From the NCBI GenBank assembly GCA_963749715.1, contig CAVVNR010000008.1, positions 496,001 to 560,000 of the forward strand: a stretch of 64,000 nt of DNA. Reading direction: 5' to 3'. The notes below the pieces were generated by a model. That model was given only the letters and a program-made list of their open reading frames with translations, ran no database searches and was not told the DNA's origin. This DNA comes from Roseiarcus sp963749715. Lineage in GTDB: Bacteria; Pseudomonadota; Alphaproteobacteria; Rhizobiales; Beijerinckiaceae. Shown here piece by piece: positions 1 through 9,385 of this stretch (position 1 is its first letter; every line of letters starts with the position of its first letter). Made by a program: the position numbers and the translations under genes.

Positions 1-1489
1 AACTGGTGCGCCTGCGGCCAAGCTTGGTCTCGAGCCCGAACTTCTTTTTGACGTCGCGGACCTCGACCGCGATCATCTGCCATTGCTTCCTTTCGCTGGC
101 GAGCAGCGTCTCGATCGAGGCTTTCTCCTTGCCGAGGTCGTCCTCTTCCTTGCGCAACGCCATCTCCTCGAGGCGGCGCAGGCTCCTGAGCCGCGTGTCG
201 AGGATGTAGACGACCTGCGGCTCGGTCAGGCTGAAACGGATCTTGAGCGCCTCCTTCGGCTCATCGTCTTCGCGAATGATCCGGATCACCTCGTCGAGAT
301 TGAGAAAAACGACAATCATGCCGGCCAGAAGCTCGAGCCGCCTGTCGATCGCCGCAAGCCGGTGACGCGAACGGCGCACCAGCACCGCGCGGCGATGGTC
401 GAGCCACTGCCTGAGCGCTTCGCCGAGCGAGACCACCTTGGGCGTCACGCCGTCGACCAGCACGTTCATGTTGACCGGAACCCGCGTTTCGAGCTCGGTC
501 AGCCGGAACAAGGATTCCATCAGCGTTTCCGGCTCGACCGCCCGCGTGCGCGGCTCGAGCACGATGCGCACGTCCTCGGTCGATTCGTCGCGTATATCGG
601 CGAGCAGCGGCAGCTTGCGCTCGTTGAGCAGATTGGCGATCTGCTCGATCAGCCGCGACTTCTGCACGCCATAGGGAATCTGGGCGACCACCACGACCCA
701 GCCGCCGCGGCCGGTATCCTCCTTCGTCCACCGCGCGCGCAGGCGGAAGGCGCCGCGGCCGGTTCGATAGGTGTCGATGATCGTGGACTTGGAGTCGATG
801 ACGACCCCGCCGGTCGGGAAGTCGGGACCTGGCACGAACTCGGCCAACGCCTCGGCGTCGGCGCCCGGATGGGCGATGAGATAGAGCGCAGCGTCGCAGA
901 GTTCAGCGATGTTGTGCGGCGGAATCGACGTCGCCATGCCGACCGCGATGCCCTGGGCGCCATTGGCGAGCAGGTTCGGAACCGCGGAGGGCATGACAAT
1001 CGGCTCTTGCGTATCGCCGGAATAATTGTCGCGCCAGTCGACCGAATCTTCCTCGACGGCCTCCATGAGCAGGCGGGCGACGTCGGTCATCCGCGCCTCG
1101 GTGTAGCGGTAGGCGGCGGCGTTGTCGCCGTCGATGTTGCCGAAATTGCCCTGCCCCTCGATCAGCGGATAGCGCGAGGCGAAATCCTGCGCGAGGCGGA
1201 CCAGGGCCTCGTAGATCGCCTGGTCGCCGTGCGGGTGGAACGAGCCCATGACGTCACCGACGATCTTGGCGCACTTCTTGAAGGCGGAGCCGGGATCGAG
1301 CTTGAGGATATGCATGCCGTAGAGAATGCGGCGGTGCACGGGTTTGAGCCCGTCGCGGGCGTCCGGAAGCGCGCGGCCCATGATCGTCGAGAGCGCATAG
1401 GCGAGATATCGCTCTTCGAGCGCCTCGCGCAGATTGACGTCGATCGGCGCCGGTGGGGCCGCCGGCGGCGGCGGAACGGATTTGGCCAT
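1..1489 (-). CDS. parC: DNA topoisomerase IV subunit A (ParC), C-terminal part outside the window
   Basis: ParC is the DNA cleavage and rejoining subunit of topoisomerase IV, which unlinks daughter chromosomes together with ParE. The start ATG is at 1489 and 496 residues are visible before the edge. The N-terminal winged-helix domain carries the catalytic tyrosine at about residue 129 in the motif AYRYTEARM, preceded by QGNFGNIDGDNAA, which is ParC-like rather than GyrA-like. The quinolone-pocket segment reads HPHGDQAIYEA, so the position equal to E. coli ParC Ser80 is Gln here. The tower domain and the start of a coiled coil follow. Only the C-terminal beta-propeller region is missing. No frame break was seen. 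Confidence 0.95.
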   Translation of the reverse strand, partial: MAKSVPPPPAAPPAPIDVNLREALEERYLAYALSTIMGRALPDARDGLKPVHRRILYGMHILKLDPGSAFKKCAKIVGDVMGSFHPHGDQAIYEALVRLAQDFASRYPLIEGQGNFGNIDGDNAAAYRYTEARMTDVARLLMEAVEEDSVDWRDNYSGDTQEPIVMPSAVPNLLANGAQGIAVGMATSIPPHNIAELCDAALYLIAHPGADAEALAEFVPGPDFPTGGVVIDSKSTIIDTYRTGRGAFRLRARWTKEDTGRGGWVVVVAQIPYGVQKSRLIEQIANLLNERKLPLLADIRDESTEDVRIVLEPRTRAVEPETLMESLFRLTELETRVPVNMNVLVDGVTPKVVSLGEALRQWLDHRRAVLVRRSRHRLAAIDRRLELLAGMIVVFLNLDEVIRIIREDDEPKEALKIRFSLTEPQVVYILDTRLRSLRRLEEMALRKEEDDLGKEKASIETLLASERKQWQMIAVEVRDVKKKFGLETKLGRRRTS

Positions 1490-1650
1490 CGGCCGGGGTT
1501 AGCCCGCGGGCTGAGTTGCGGCAAGGGCGGCAGGATACGTGGCGGCAAACTGCCCAGGAATCACGCCAGGTTGGCTCTGCTCAATTTCGCGCCACGTTAT
1601 CGCCGCCGTGTTGGGCTACCCTGCGGAAGCAATGGCCGATTCGTTTTTTC

Positions 1651-1785
1651 ATGCGACTCTTGAAGGAAACCTGGAACCGGTTCAGCTTCGCGCAAGTTAT
1701 CGTCGTGAACCTTGGGGTGACCATGATATTTCTCGTGATCTTGCTTCTCACCCTTGCCAATTCGAACAGTGCGGCGGCAGGATAG
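1651..1785 (+). CDS. small single-pass membrane protein, 44 aa (tentative)
   Basis: This short frame starts at ATG 1651 with GGAAGC about 20 bases upstream, so its ribosome site is weak. It encodes a basic N-terminus (MRLLKETWNRF) followed by one hydrophobic helix of about 21 residues and a short polar tail rich in Ala, Asn and Ser. A longer in-frame reading from 1453 runs antisense into parC and looks unreal. It lies alone in the 430-base gap between the divergent parC and the secreted protein at 1919. It resembles the many small alphaproteobacterial inner-membrane proteins with no assigned role. The reading frame and hydrophobic profile are visible; that it is translated is inference. Confidence 0.3.
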   Translation: MRLLKETWNRFSFAQVIVVNLGVTMIFLVILLLTLANSNSAAAG

Positions 1786-1918
1786 CGGATCGGTGAGTTG
1801 GGGCCAACGGCATGCATCTTGCTCCGGCGAAGTGGTACAGTGTGGACTTGAGTTGAAAGGAGGAAAGCTCCCAAGGTTCGGCAAGATTCCAACTTAGCAA
1901 CCCGTAAAGGGGACTGAG

Positions 1919-2233
1919 ATGATTGCTCGAACCGTGGCGCTCCTATTCGCGCTCTCCGCCAGCGGCGCGGAGGCTCATGACTATTGGTCGGACGGGAAAC
2001 CCATCCCGGACTGGGTGAAAGCTTCGTGCTGCGGGCCGGCCGACGCCCATCACCTCCGGCCCGAGCAGGTCCACCGGATCTCCGACGAGTTTTACTCGGT
2101 CGACGGCTACGTGCGGCGCATACCCGTAGGTCAGGCGCTGCCCAGCCAGGACGGAGATTACTGGATCTTCTATCGGGACGATGGCGGCAGCCAGTCCGGG
2201 GTCTACTGCTTCTTCGTGCCGATGGACTTCTGA
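1919..2233 (+). CDS. small secreted protein of unknown function, 104 aa
   Basis: The protein starts at ATG 1919 behind AAAGGGGACTGAG. Residues 1-19 form a short signal peptide ending in GAEAHD, so the mature protein of about 85 residues should be periplasmic. The mature part is rich in aromatic residues and has a conserved-looking CC pair (KASCCGPADAHH) plus one further Cys near the end (GVYCFFVP). Similar small secreted proteins with a CCG..DAH motif occur widely in Bradyrhizobium and Methylobacterium relatives and have no known role. The Cys-Cys-His cluster could bind metal or form a disulfide, which is inference only. Confidence 0.7.
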   Translation: MIARTVALLFALSASGAEAHDYWSDGKPIPDWVKASCCGPADAHHLRPEQVHRISDEFYSVDGYVRRIPVGQALPSQDGDYWIFYRDDGGSQSGVYCFFVPMDF

Positions 2234-2515
2234 TTCCGATCGACCGGCTTTTGAAACATCGATGCGGCGGTTCGACGCTGGGAAGGCTTAGGCGACCTCC
2301 CTGAGAGACGCGGGCCTGCGGCGCGTGTCTGAAGCGAAACGCATTCCCCTATGGCGCGGGTTACCCCGGGAGGGTGACGCGCCGCCTCTCTTCGCTTACA
2401 TGATCAGCTTGCGGCCCGGCCGAGCGCATTCGCGGGCGGGGCCCAGCGCGTATCGCCTCGCCGTCGCAAGGCGCCAAAGGCTCGCCGGTCGAGCGCCTTA
2501 GAGGGAGGAGCGGCG

Positions 2516-3442
2516 ATGCCGCCGATGATATCCGTCGCCGCCGTGACCAAACGCTACGCGTCGGGCCTGGTCGCGCTCGACGCGGTCGATCTCGACATCG
2601 GCAAGGGCGAGATTTTCGCCCTCCTCGGCCCGAACGGGGCCGGCAAGACGACGCTGATCGGCGTCGTCTGCGGCACCATTTCGATGACTTCCGGACGGAT
2701 TCTCATCGACGGCCATGACGTCGTGCGCGACTATCGCGCCGCCCGGCGGATCGTCGGCCTGGTGCCGCAGGAGATCGCGCTCGATATTTTCTCGTCCGTC
2801 CACAATTCGGTCAGCTACAGCCGACGGCTGTTCGGGCGCGCGGCCGATCCCGCCTATATCGAAAGGCTGCTGCGCGACCTTTCGCTGTGGGACAAGCGCG
2901 ATGCGCGGATCGTCGAATTGTCGGGCGGCATGAAGCGGAGGACGATGATCGCAAAGGCGCTGAGCCACGAGCCTGACGTCCTCTTCCTCGACGAGCCGAC
3001 CGCCGGGGTCGACGTCAACCTGCGTCGGGACATGTGGGCCTTGGTGCGGCGGCTGCGCGCCGAGGGCGTCACTGTCATCCTGACCACCCACTACATCGAG
3101 GAGGCGGAGGAGATGGCGGACCGGGTCGGCGTCATCAACCATGGCCGGATCGTGCTGGTCGACGAGAAGGCGGCGTTGATGCGCAAGCTCGGCAAGCGGC
3201 GCTTGACGCTGGCGCTGCAGGAGCCTCTGCGGGCGCTGCCGAAGGAGCTGGCCGGCTGGCCGCTCGAGCTCGAGGACGATGGCCGGCGCCTCTCTTATCG
3301 CTTCGATGCGGCCGCTGAGGACACCGGGGTCCCAACGCTTCTGCGCCGGCTCGGCGAGATCGGCGTCGATTTCAAGGATCTCGACACCACGACGAGCACG
3401 CTCGAGGACATTTTCGTCGATTTGGTCGGGCGGGCGGCGTGA
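2516..3442 (+). CDS. ABC transporter ATP-binding protein, YadG-like
   Basis: This is the ATPase of an ABC-2 type exporter. All nucleotide-binding motifs are present: Walker A GPNGAGKT at residues 38-45, signature LSGGMKRR at 135-142, Walker B VLFLDE at 155-160, and an H-loop in the ILTTHYIEEAEEM stretch. The length (308 aa) equals that of E. coli YadG, and the C-terminal about 90 residues form the small domain typical of that group. The start at 2516 has a strong GGGAGGAGC ribosome site. It overlaps the permease by four bases (GTGA), so the two are translated together. The exported substrate is unknown; related systems move drugs, lipids or Nod factor. Confidence 0.88.
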   Translation: MPPMISVAAVTKRYASGLVALDAVDLDIGKGEIFALLGPNGAGKTTLIGVVCGTISMTSGRILIDGHDVVRDYRAARRIVGLVPQEIALDIFSSVHNSVSYSRRLFGRAADPAYIERLLRDLSLWDKRDARIVELSGGMKRRTMIAKALSHEPDVLFLDEPTAGVDVNLRRDMWALVRRLRAEGVTVILTTHYIEEAEEMADRVGVINHGRIVLVDEKAALMRKLGKRRLTLALQEPLRALPKELAGWPLELEDDGRRLSYRFDAAAEDTGVPTLLRRLGEIGVDFKDLDTTTSTLEDIFVDLVGRAA

Positions 3443-4218
3443 GACGTTCTGGGCCGATCAATTTCGACGGCGTCTGGGCGATCTACCGCTACGAGCTTCG
3501 TCGGACCCAGCGCACGATCTGGCAGAGCGTGGCGACCCCGGTGATCACCACGGCGCTTTACTTCGTCGTGTTCGGAGCGGCGATCGGCTCGCGCATCAAC
3601 ATGGTCGGCGGCGTGAGCTATGGCGCGTTCATCGTGCCGGGGCTCATCATGCTGACGCTTTTGACCCAGAGCATCTCCAACGCCGCGATCGGCATCTACT
3701 TCCCCAAATTCACCGGCACGATCTTCGAGCTCCTCTCGGCGCCGATGTCCTCGATCGAGGCAGTCTCCGCCTATGTCGGCGCGGCGGCGACCAAGTCGGT
3801 TGGCATCGGGCTTGTCATTCTGGCGACCTCGACCCTGTTCGTGCCGGTGCGAATCGAACACCCGGCATGGATGATCGCCTTCCTGATCTTGACCTCGGTC
3901 GCGTTCAGCCTGTTCGGCTTCATCATCGGCATCTGGGCGAAAAATTTCGAGCAGCTGGCGATCATCCCGGCGCTCATCGTCACGCCGCTGACGTTCCTCG
4001 GCGGCGCCTTCTATTCGATCGACATGCTGCCGCCATTCTGGCGCGGCGTCAGCCTGTTCAATCCGGTTGTCTATCTCGTGAGCGGTTTTCGCTGGAGCTT
4101 CTATGGCAAGGGCGACGTCAGCGTCGAAGCGAGCCTCGGCTTCACGACGCTGTTCATCGCCGCGTGCCTCGCGGCGCTGGTCCTTATCTTCCGCACCGGA
4201 TGGCGGCTGAAGCCGTGA
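3439..4218 (+). CDS. ABC-2 type transporter permease, YadH-like
   Basis: This is the membrane partner of the ATPase immediately upstream, starting at GTG 3439 inside its stop region. The 259-residue protein has about six hydrophobic helices and the ABC-2 signature region (PLTFLGGAFYSIDMLPPFWR). The segment LYFVVFGAAIGSRI followed by GAFIVPGLIMLT matches the YadH pattern closely. Together with the ATPase it forms a two-gene exporter in the inner membrane. The last 24 coding bases (4193-4216) are repeated exactly at 6712-6735 beyond the next gene. The substrate cannot be told from the sequence. Confidence 0.88.
   Translation: MRRSGPINFDGVWAIYRYELRRTQRTIWQSVATPVITTALYFVVFGAAIGSRINMVGGVSYGAFIVPGLIMLTLLTQSISNAAIGIYFPKFTGTIFELLSAPMSSIEAVSAYVGAAATKSVGIGLVILATSTLFVPVRIEHPAWMIAFLILTSVAFSLFGFIIGIWAKNFEQLAIIPALIVTPLTFLGGAFYSIDMLPPFWRGVSLFNPVVYLVSGFRWSFYGKGDVSVEASLGFTTLFIAACLAALVLIFRTGWRLKP
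4193..4216 (+). repeat. 24-bp direct repeat, copy 1
   Basis: These bases, inside the 3' end of the permease gene, match 6712-6735 exactly and in the same orientation. The copy contains the small palindrome CGGCTGAAGCCG. The two copies bracket the first arylsulfatase gene. A 24-base identity by chance within 64 kb is very unlikely. Confidence 0.85.
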
Positions 4219-4246
4219 AGCGCCGGCGCGCCGGCGATTGCGGACG

Positions 4247-6601
4247 CTACTGGCGAGCGAGATACATCTTCATTTTCGCCGCCATGTCCTCGACCGCCTC
4301 GCCGGTCACATCCACCAGAGCCTTTTTCACCGTCCCTGTGAACGCGAAGGGCGGCTTGTAGTCGGTCATGACCGGCGCGCCGGCGTCCGAGCCGACGCAG
4401 ACGCCCGCCGACAGGCCGAGCGACAGCGGGATCGTCACCGGCAAATCGCCTTTGCCCACCGGCGCGCCATCGACGAGCAGCGTTATCGACGCCGGGACAC
4501 CCTTTCCCTTGGCGATGTCTGCCTTGCCGGTCGGCTTGAACTCGAAGCTGAAGATGTGGTCGCCCTCGGGGATTGCGGTGTCGGATTGCACTTTGAAGCG
4601 CTGGTCGGCGACATAATTGTAGCCATAGGTAAGCTTTCCGCCCTGCACATAGAACGAGAAGCCGCCGTCAACGCCACCCATCGAAAACAGGACGCCCTCC
4701 GCGCTGCCATTCGGCACGTTTACGTGGACAGAGACCGAGTGCGGAACGTTGACCAGCCGGGGCGCGGCGTTGGAGGGAACCTGTTGCGTTCCCGCATAGT
4801 AGACGTACTTCTTGCGTTCCACCGCCACCTGCGGCCGCTCGTCGGCGAAGCGCTGAACCCCGCGGCTGTCGATCGGCAAGACGTCGTATTTGCCCGCCTC
4901 CACGTACCACATGCCGATCATCGCGATCAGCCTATCGCGCTCCTTCTCGGCGAGATTGGCGGTCTCGGCGAAATCTTCGTTGAGGTTGTAAAGCTCCCAT
5001 CCCTTGGCGTCGAGCTCGATGAGCTTCGAGTAGTCGATGGGCGCTCCAAACGTGAGGCCAGATTCCGTGAACGATGAGCCGGGCCACGGACACACCGCCC
5101 GCCAACCATCGTGATAGAGCGAGCGATGGCCCATCATCTCGAAATATTGAGTGACATGGAGCGACGGCGATTTGGGGTCGTCGAATGACGACTTCAGGCT
5201 GAAGCCCTGCAGCGGAGATTGGGTCACGCCGCGAATCTGCGTCGGCGGATCGATGCCTAGGGCGTCCAGCACGGTCGGAACCATGTCGATCGCGTGGCAA
5301 TATTGCGTGCGGATCTCGCCCTTCGCCTTGATGCCTTTCGGCCAGACAATCATGAAGGGGTCGGAGGTTCCTCCGCGATAGGTCTCGCGCTTCCAGCGGC
5401 GGAACGGGGTATTCCCGGCATGGGTCCAGCCCCATGCGTAGTGGTTGAAATACTTCGGGCCGCCGAGGTCGCCGATCGCCGCCAGATTCTGCTTCAGATC
5501 GTCCGGCACGTTGTTGAAGAACTTGCCTTCGTTCACCGAACCGGTCGGCCCGCCCTCGGCGCTCGCGCCGTTGTCCGAGACGACCATGATGAGGGTGTTT
5601 TCGTACTCGCCCAGGTCCTTGAGGAAAGCGATCAACTCGCCGATGTAATGATCGGTGTGCTCGAGAAAGCCGGCAAACACCTCCATCATGCGCGCGTAGA
5701 GGCGCTTCTCGTCGGCCGACAGCTTGCTCCAGTCCTGCACGTCGGGATCATGCCGCGACAGTTTCGTGCTCGGGGGCACGATGCCCAATTCCTTCTGCTT
5801 GGCGAACACCTGCTCGCGGTAGGCGTCCCAGCCGGCGTCGAACTTGCCCTTGTATTTGTCGGCCCATTCCTTGGGCACATGATGGGGCGCATGCATCGCG
5901 CCGGTGCAGAAGTACATGAAGAAGGGCTTGTCGGGCGCGACCTGCTTCGAATCGGCGATCATCGCCTTGGCCTTGCTCACGAGATCAGGCGTGAGATGGT
6001 AGCCCTCCTCCGGGGTTTTTTCCGGTTCGGTCTGGCTGTTGTCGCGCACGAGCTCCGGATAATACTGGTGCGTATCCCCGCCCATGAAGCCGTAGAAGCG
6101 CTCGAATCCGCGACCCAGCGGCCAGCGGTCGTAGGGGCCGGCCGCCGACGTTTGCTCGGCCGGCGTCAGATGCCACTTGCCGAGGGCGTAGGTGTTGTAG
6201 CCGTTCTGCAACAGAATCTCCGAGAGCATCCCATTCTCGAAGGGAATGTTGCCATTGCCGCCGGGATAGCCTGTCGATCCCTCGGTGATGCAGGACATGC
6301 CGTTCGAGTGGTGATTTCGCCCGGTCACGAAACACGAACGCGACGGCGAGCACAGCGCAGTCGTGTGCATGTTGTTGTAGCGCAGCCCGTCCGCGGCAAG
6401 CGCGTCCAGATTGGGCGTGCTGATCGGACTGCCGTAACAGCCGAGCTGCCCGAAGCCGGTGTCGTCGAGGATGATGTAGAGCACGTTCGGCGCGCCCTGG
6501 CGCGCCCGGTTGGGGGCCGGCCACGCAGGCTTCGAGACATCGAACGTCCGGCCGATGACGCCCGGAAACGCCTGTCCAGGTTTGTATTCCTTAAGCGCCA
6601 T
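4247..6601 (-). CDS. arylsulfatase (type I, formylglycine-dependent)
   Basis: The enzyme hydrolyses sulfate esters. The sulfatase motif CSPSR has its Cys at residue 84, to be converted to formylglycine, and is followed by TGRNHH. The metal-binding pair Asp46-Asp47 is in YIILDDTGFG, and VSDNGAS supplies the later metal ligands. After the roughly 560-residue catalytic part there is a C-terminal beta-rich domain (about 590-784) of the type found in AtsA-like enzymes of 780-790 residues. No signal peptide is visible, so it should act in the cytoplasm. The gene is convergent with the ABC exporter and divergent from a second sulfatase. The ATG at 6601 is preceded by GGGAGGTCGAG. Confidence 0.9.
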   Translation of the reverse strand: MALKEYKPGQAFPGVIGRTFDVSKPAWPAPNRARQGAPNVLYIILDDTGFGQLGCYGSPISTPNLDALAADGLRYNNMHTTALCSPSRSCFVTGRNHHSNGMSCITEGSTGYPGGNGNIPFENGMLSEILLQNGYNTYALGKWHLTPAEQTSAAGPYDRWPLGRGFERFYGFMGGDTHQYYPELVRDNSQTEPEKTPEEGYHLTPDLVSKAKAMIADSKQVAPDKPFFMYFCTGAMHAPHHVPKEWADKYKGKFDAGWDAYREQVFAKQKELGIVPPSTKLSRHDPDVQDWSKLSADEKRLYARMMEVFAGFLEHTDHYIGELIAFLKDLGEYENTLIMVVSDNGASAEGGPTGSVNEGKFFNNVPDDLKQNLAAIGDLGGPKYFNHYAWGWTHAGNTPFRRWKRETYRGGTSDPFMIVWPKGIKAKGEIRTQYCHAIDMVPTVLDALGIDPPTQIRGVTQSPLQGFSLKSSFDDPKSPSLHVTQYFEMMGHRSLYHDGWRAVCPWPGSSFTESGLTFGAPIDYSKLIELDAKGWELYNLNEDFAETANLAEKERDRLIAMIGMWYVEAGKYDVLPIDSRGVQRFADERPQVAVERKKYVYYAGTQQVPSNAAPRLVNVPHSVSVHVNVPNGSAEGVLFSMGGVDGGFSFYVQGGKLTYGYNYVADQRFKVQSDTAIPEGDHIFSFEFKPTGKADIAKGKGVPASITLLVDGAPVGKGDLPVTIPLSLGLSAGVCVGSDAGAPVMTDYKPPFAFTGTVKKALVDVTGEAVEDMAAKMKMYLARQ

Positions 6602-6711
6602 CTCGACCTCCCGTCAGACGATAAGCGTCCGCATCGGGTCTCCTTATAGCCTGCGCTGATGCGCGTCACCTGGCGACGAGTTGCTTGGCTGGCGCTGGCG
6701 TCGAGGCGCCA

Positions 6712-6735
6712 GCACCGGATGGCGGCTGAAGCCGT
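6712..6735 (+). repeat. 24-bp direct repeat, copy 2
   Basis: This is the second exact copy of 4193-4216, here in the intergenic region between the two divergent sulfatases. Identity stops abruptly at both ends. A second palindrome, AAGCCGCGGCTT, follows about 30 bases later at 6752-6763. Confidence 0.85.
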
Positions 6736-6889
6736 CATGCGGCGCGGGGATAAGCCGCGGCTTCAATCTCGATTGGCGACGGCGAGCATTGCGCCGCGAT
6801 CCAGGACGTGCTCAATCGCGACTTTCATCGGGCGCCGCTCCTGTTCTCAAGCGACAGGGGCTCGGTCTTCGGGCAAGGGGGGAACCGTT

Positions 6890-9258
6890 ATGGCGAATGA
6901 GAAGGAACCTACTTATCCCACCCACCTCGACCGCAATCACTTGCCTGAGCCAGAGTGGAAGTTTCCGAACGCCAAGATCGAGATGTACGCGACGGAGTTG
7001 ACGCCCGATTTTCCGCCGAACAAGCAAGCGCCCAAGGGCTCTCCCAACATTCTTCTCATCCTGCTCGACGACGTCGGTTTCGGCTGGATGAGCGTGACCG
7101 GCGGCCTGGTGCGCGCGCCCACGGCCGAAAAACTCTTCCAGCGCGGCCTTCTCTACAACCAGTTCCATACGACCGCGCTTTGCTCCCCGACGCGCGCCGC
7201 CATGCTCACCGGCCGCAATCACCATTCTGTCGCCACCGGCGTCATTCAGGAAATGGCGACGGGCTATCCGGGCTATTGCGGGGTCATTCCCAAGGGCTGC
7301 GCCACCTTCGCCGAGCTTTTGAAACAATCCGGCTACACCTGCGCCTGGTTCGGCAAAAACCACAATGTGCCCGACAACCAGACGAGCCCGGCCGGCCCGT
7401 TCAACAATTGGCCGACCAATCAGGGCTTTGACTATTTCTATGGGTTCATCGGCGGCGAAACCGACCAGTTCTATCCATCGCTGATCCGCAACACCACGCC
7501 GGTCGAACCGCCGAAAACGCCGGAAGAAGGCTATCAACTCACCCGCGATTTGGCCGATGAGTGCGTCGGCTGGATCCGCCAACAGAAGGCGATCGCCCCC
7601 GACCGGCCATTCATGGCCTATCTTTCAACCGGCGCCGCGCACGCTCCGCATCAGCCGCCGCTCGACTGGCGCGGCAAGAACGCGGGCCGGTTCGACATGG
7701 GCTGGGACAAGTATCGCGAGATCGTCCATGACAACCAGCTCAAGGCGGGCGTCATTCCCGCGGGCAGCAAGCTGACGGAGCGCCCCGAGCAAATTCCCTC
7801 GTGGGAGAGCCAGCCCGCCGAGCATCGCAAGCTGTTCGCGCGCCAGGCGGAAAACTACGCCGATTTTCTCGAGCACACGGACTATGAAGTCGGGCGGGTC
7901 GTCGACGCGATCGAGACGCTCGGCGAACTCGACAATACGCTCGTCATCTACATCATGGGCGACAATGGCTCGAGCGCGGAGGGCTCGCTCGTCGGCACGC
8001 CGAACGAGATCATGAACCTGAACGGACGCCAGCCTTCGCTCGAGGATGCGATGGGCTTCATGGACAAATGGGGCCTGCCCGGAACGTCGCCGCACTATGC
8101 GGTCGGATGGGCCTGGGCGGGCGACACGCCGTTTCAGTGGACGAAGCAGGTCGCCTCGCATTTCGGCGGCACGCGCAACGGCATGATCGTATCTTGGCCC
8201 GCCGGCATGAAGGATCAAGGTAAGGTTCGCACGCAGTTCCACCATTGCATCGATCTGGCGCCGACGCTTCTCGAGATCGTCGGCATCGCCGAGCCGACGG
8301 TCGTGAACGGCTACGTCCAGCGTCCAATCGAGGGAACCAGTTTCGCCTATACGTTCGACGCAGCCAATGCGAAGGCGCCAAGCCGTCATACCCATCAATA
8401 TTTCGAAATGCTGGGCAACAGAGGCATGTACGCCAACGGCTGGATGGCTTCGTGCCGTCACGGACGGCTCCCCTGGGAAACGGGAGGGACGGCGCGGGAT
8501 TTGAGCACGACAAATGGGAACTCTACCATCTGGAGGACGACTTCAGTCAGGCCGTCGATCTCGCCGAGAAGGAGCCGGCGAAATTGCGCGAGCTGCAGGA
8601 CCTCTTCATGGCGGAAGCGGCTAAGTACAACGTGCTCCCGCTCGACGATCGGTTCGCCGAGCGGATGGACGTGACGTTGAGGCCGGGCTACTTCGCCGGG
8701 CGCGACACAGTCACGTTCTTTCCGGGCATGACGCGCCTGCCGGAAGGCAGCGGACCGAAGCTTGTCGGCGTGCCCTTCACGCTGACGGCGCCGGTCGATA
8801 TTCCCAAGGACGGGGCGGAGGGCGTCATCTTCGCGCTCGGCGGCGACGCCGCGGGCTTCTCGCTTTTCCTGTGGGAAGGAAAGGTGAGGTTCCACTACAA
8901 CTTCTTCGCCATCAAACGCTACGACGTGGTCTCCCCCGACAAGCTCGCGCCGGGCAAGCACACGATCGAACTCGCCTTCACGCCCGAAGCGCCAAAGCCC
9001 GGCTCGCCTGCCAGAGTCGCGCTGTCGATCGACGGCAAAGAGGTCGCCGAAGGCCGTATCGACGAGCAGGTGCCGATGCGCTGCGGCACGGAGACGATGG
9101 ACGTCGGCATGGATTGCGTGTCGCCCGTCTGCGAGGACTACGCCAAGAAGGGCCTGTTTCCCTTCACCGGCACAATCGAATCGGTGAGGTTTGCCTTCGG
9201 CGAGCACAAGCAGCCGACCGGCATGGAGAGACTCAAGCTCGCGACGCGGATGGACTGA
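6890..9258 (+). CDS. arylsulfatase, second copy, with a frameshift near 8500
   Basis: This is a paralogue of the neighbouring sulfatase, divergently transcribed. From ATG 6890 (ribosome site AAGGGGGGA) the metal pair is Asp60-Asp61, and the formylglycine Cys98 lies in CSPTR followed by TGRNHH. Reading is intact to about 8500, where the frame breaks. The next frame then continues as FEHDKWELYHLEDDFS, the expected sulfatase sequence, through the C-terminal beta domain to 9258. Adding one T to the TTT at 8500-8502 restores a single open frame of about 790 codons (ARDFEHDKWEL). The break is probably a sequencing deletion; if real, the product would lose its C-terminal third. No signal peptide is seen. 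Confidence 0.85.
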
Positions 9259-9385
9259 TTCCTCGCCGATGATCGCCGATGGCGCCCGAGCCGGTTCTTT
9301 GCGGGGGAGGCCGCGCCCGCCGCATTGACCGCCGGCAAGGCGCCCGGTAGTCGTTCTTGGTCAGTTTCAAGGCTGGGGAGTCGGC

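Noticed and set aside
83..1663. Long plus-strand open frame of 526 codons over the parC region
   Set aside because: It is antisense to parC, which has a perfect family match; the long frame is a GC-rich shadow with Arg/His/Asp-rich composition.
2234..2515. Possible tRNA or regulatory RNA in the gap before the ABC transporter
   Set aside because: Several GC-rich inverted repeats exist, but no cloverleaf, anticodon arm or terminator could be built.
4238..5077. Plus-strand open frames across the first sulfatase
   Set aside because: Antisense shadows of an intact 784-codon sulfatase gene; composition unlike real proteins.
8500..9258. Second sulfatase as a true pseudogene
   Set aside because: One added T restores the frame completely, and the downstream half keeps family motifs; the same type of indel affects housekeeping genes in this window.
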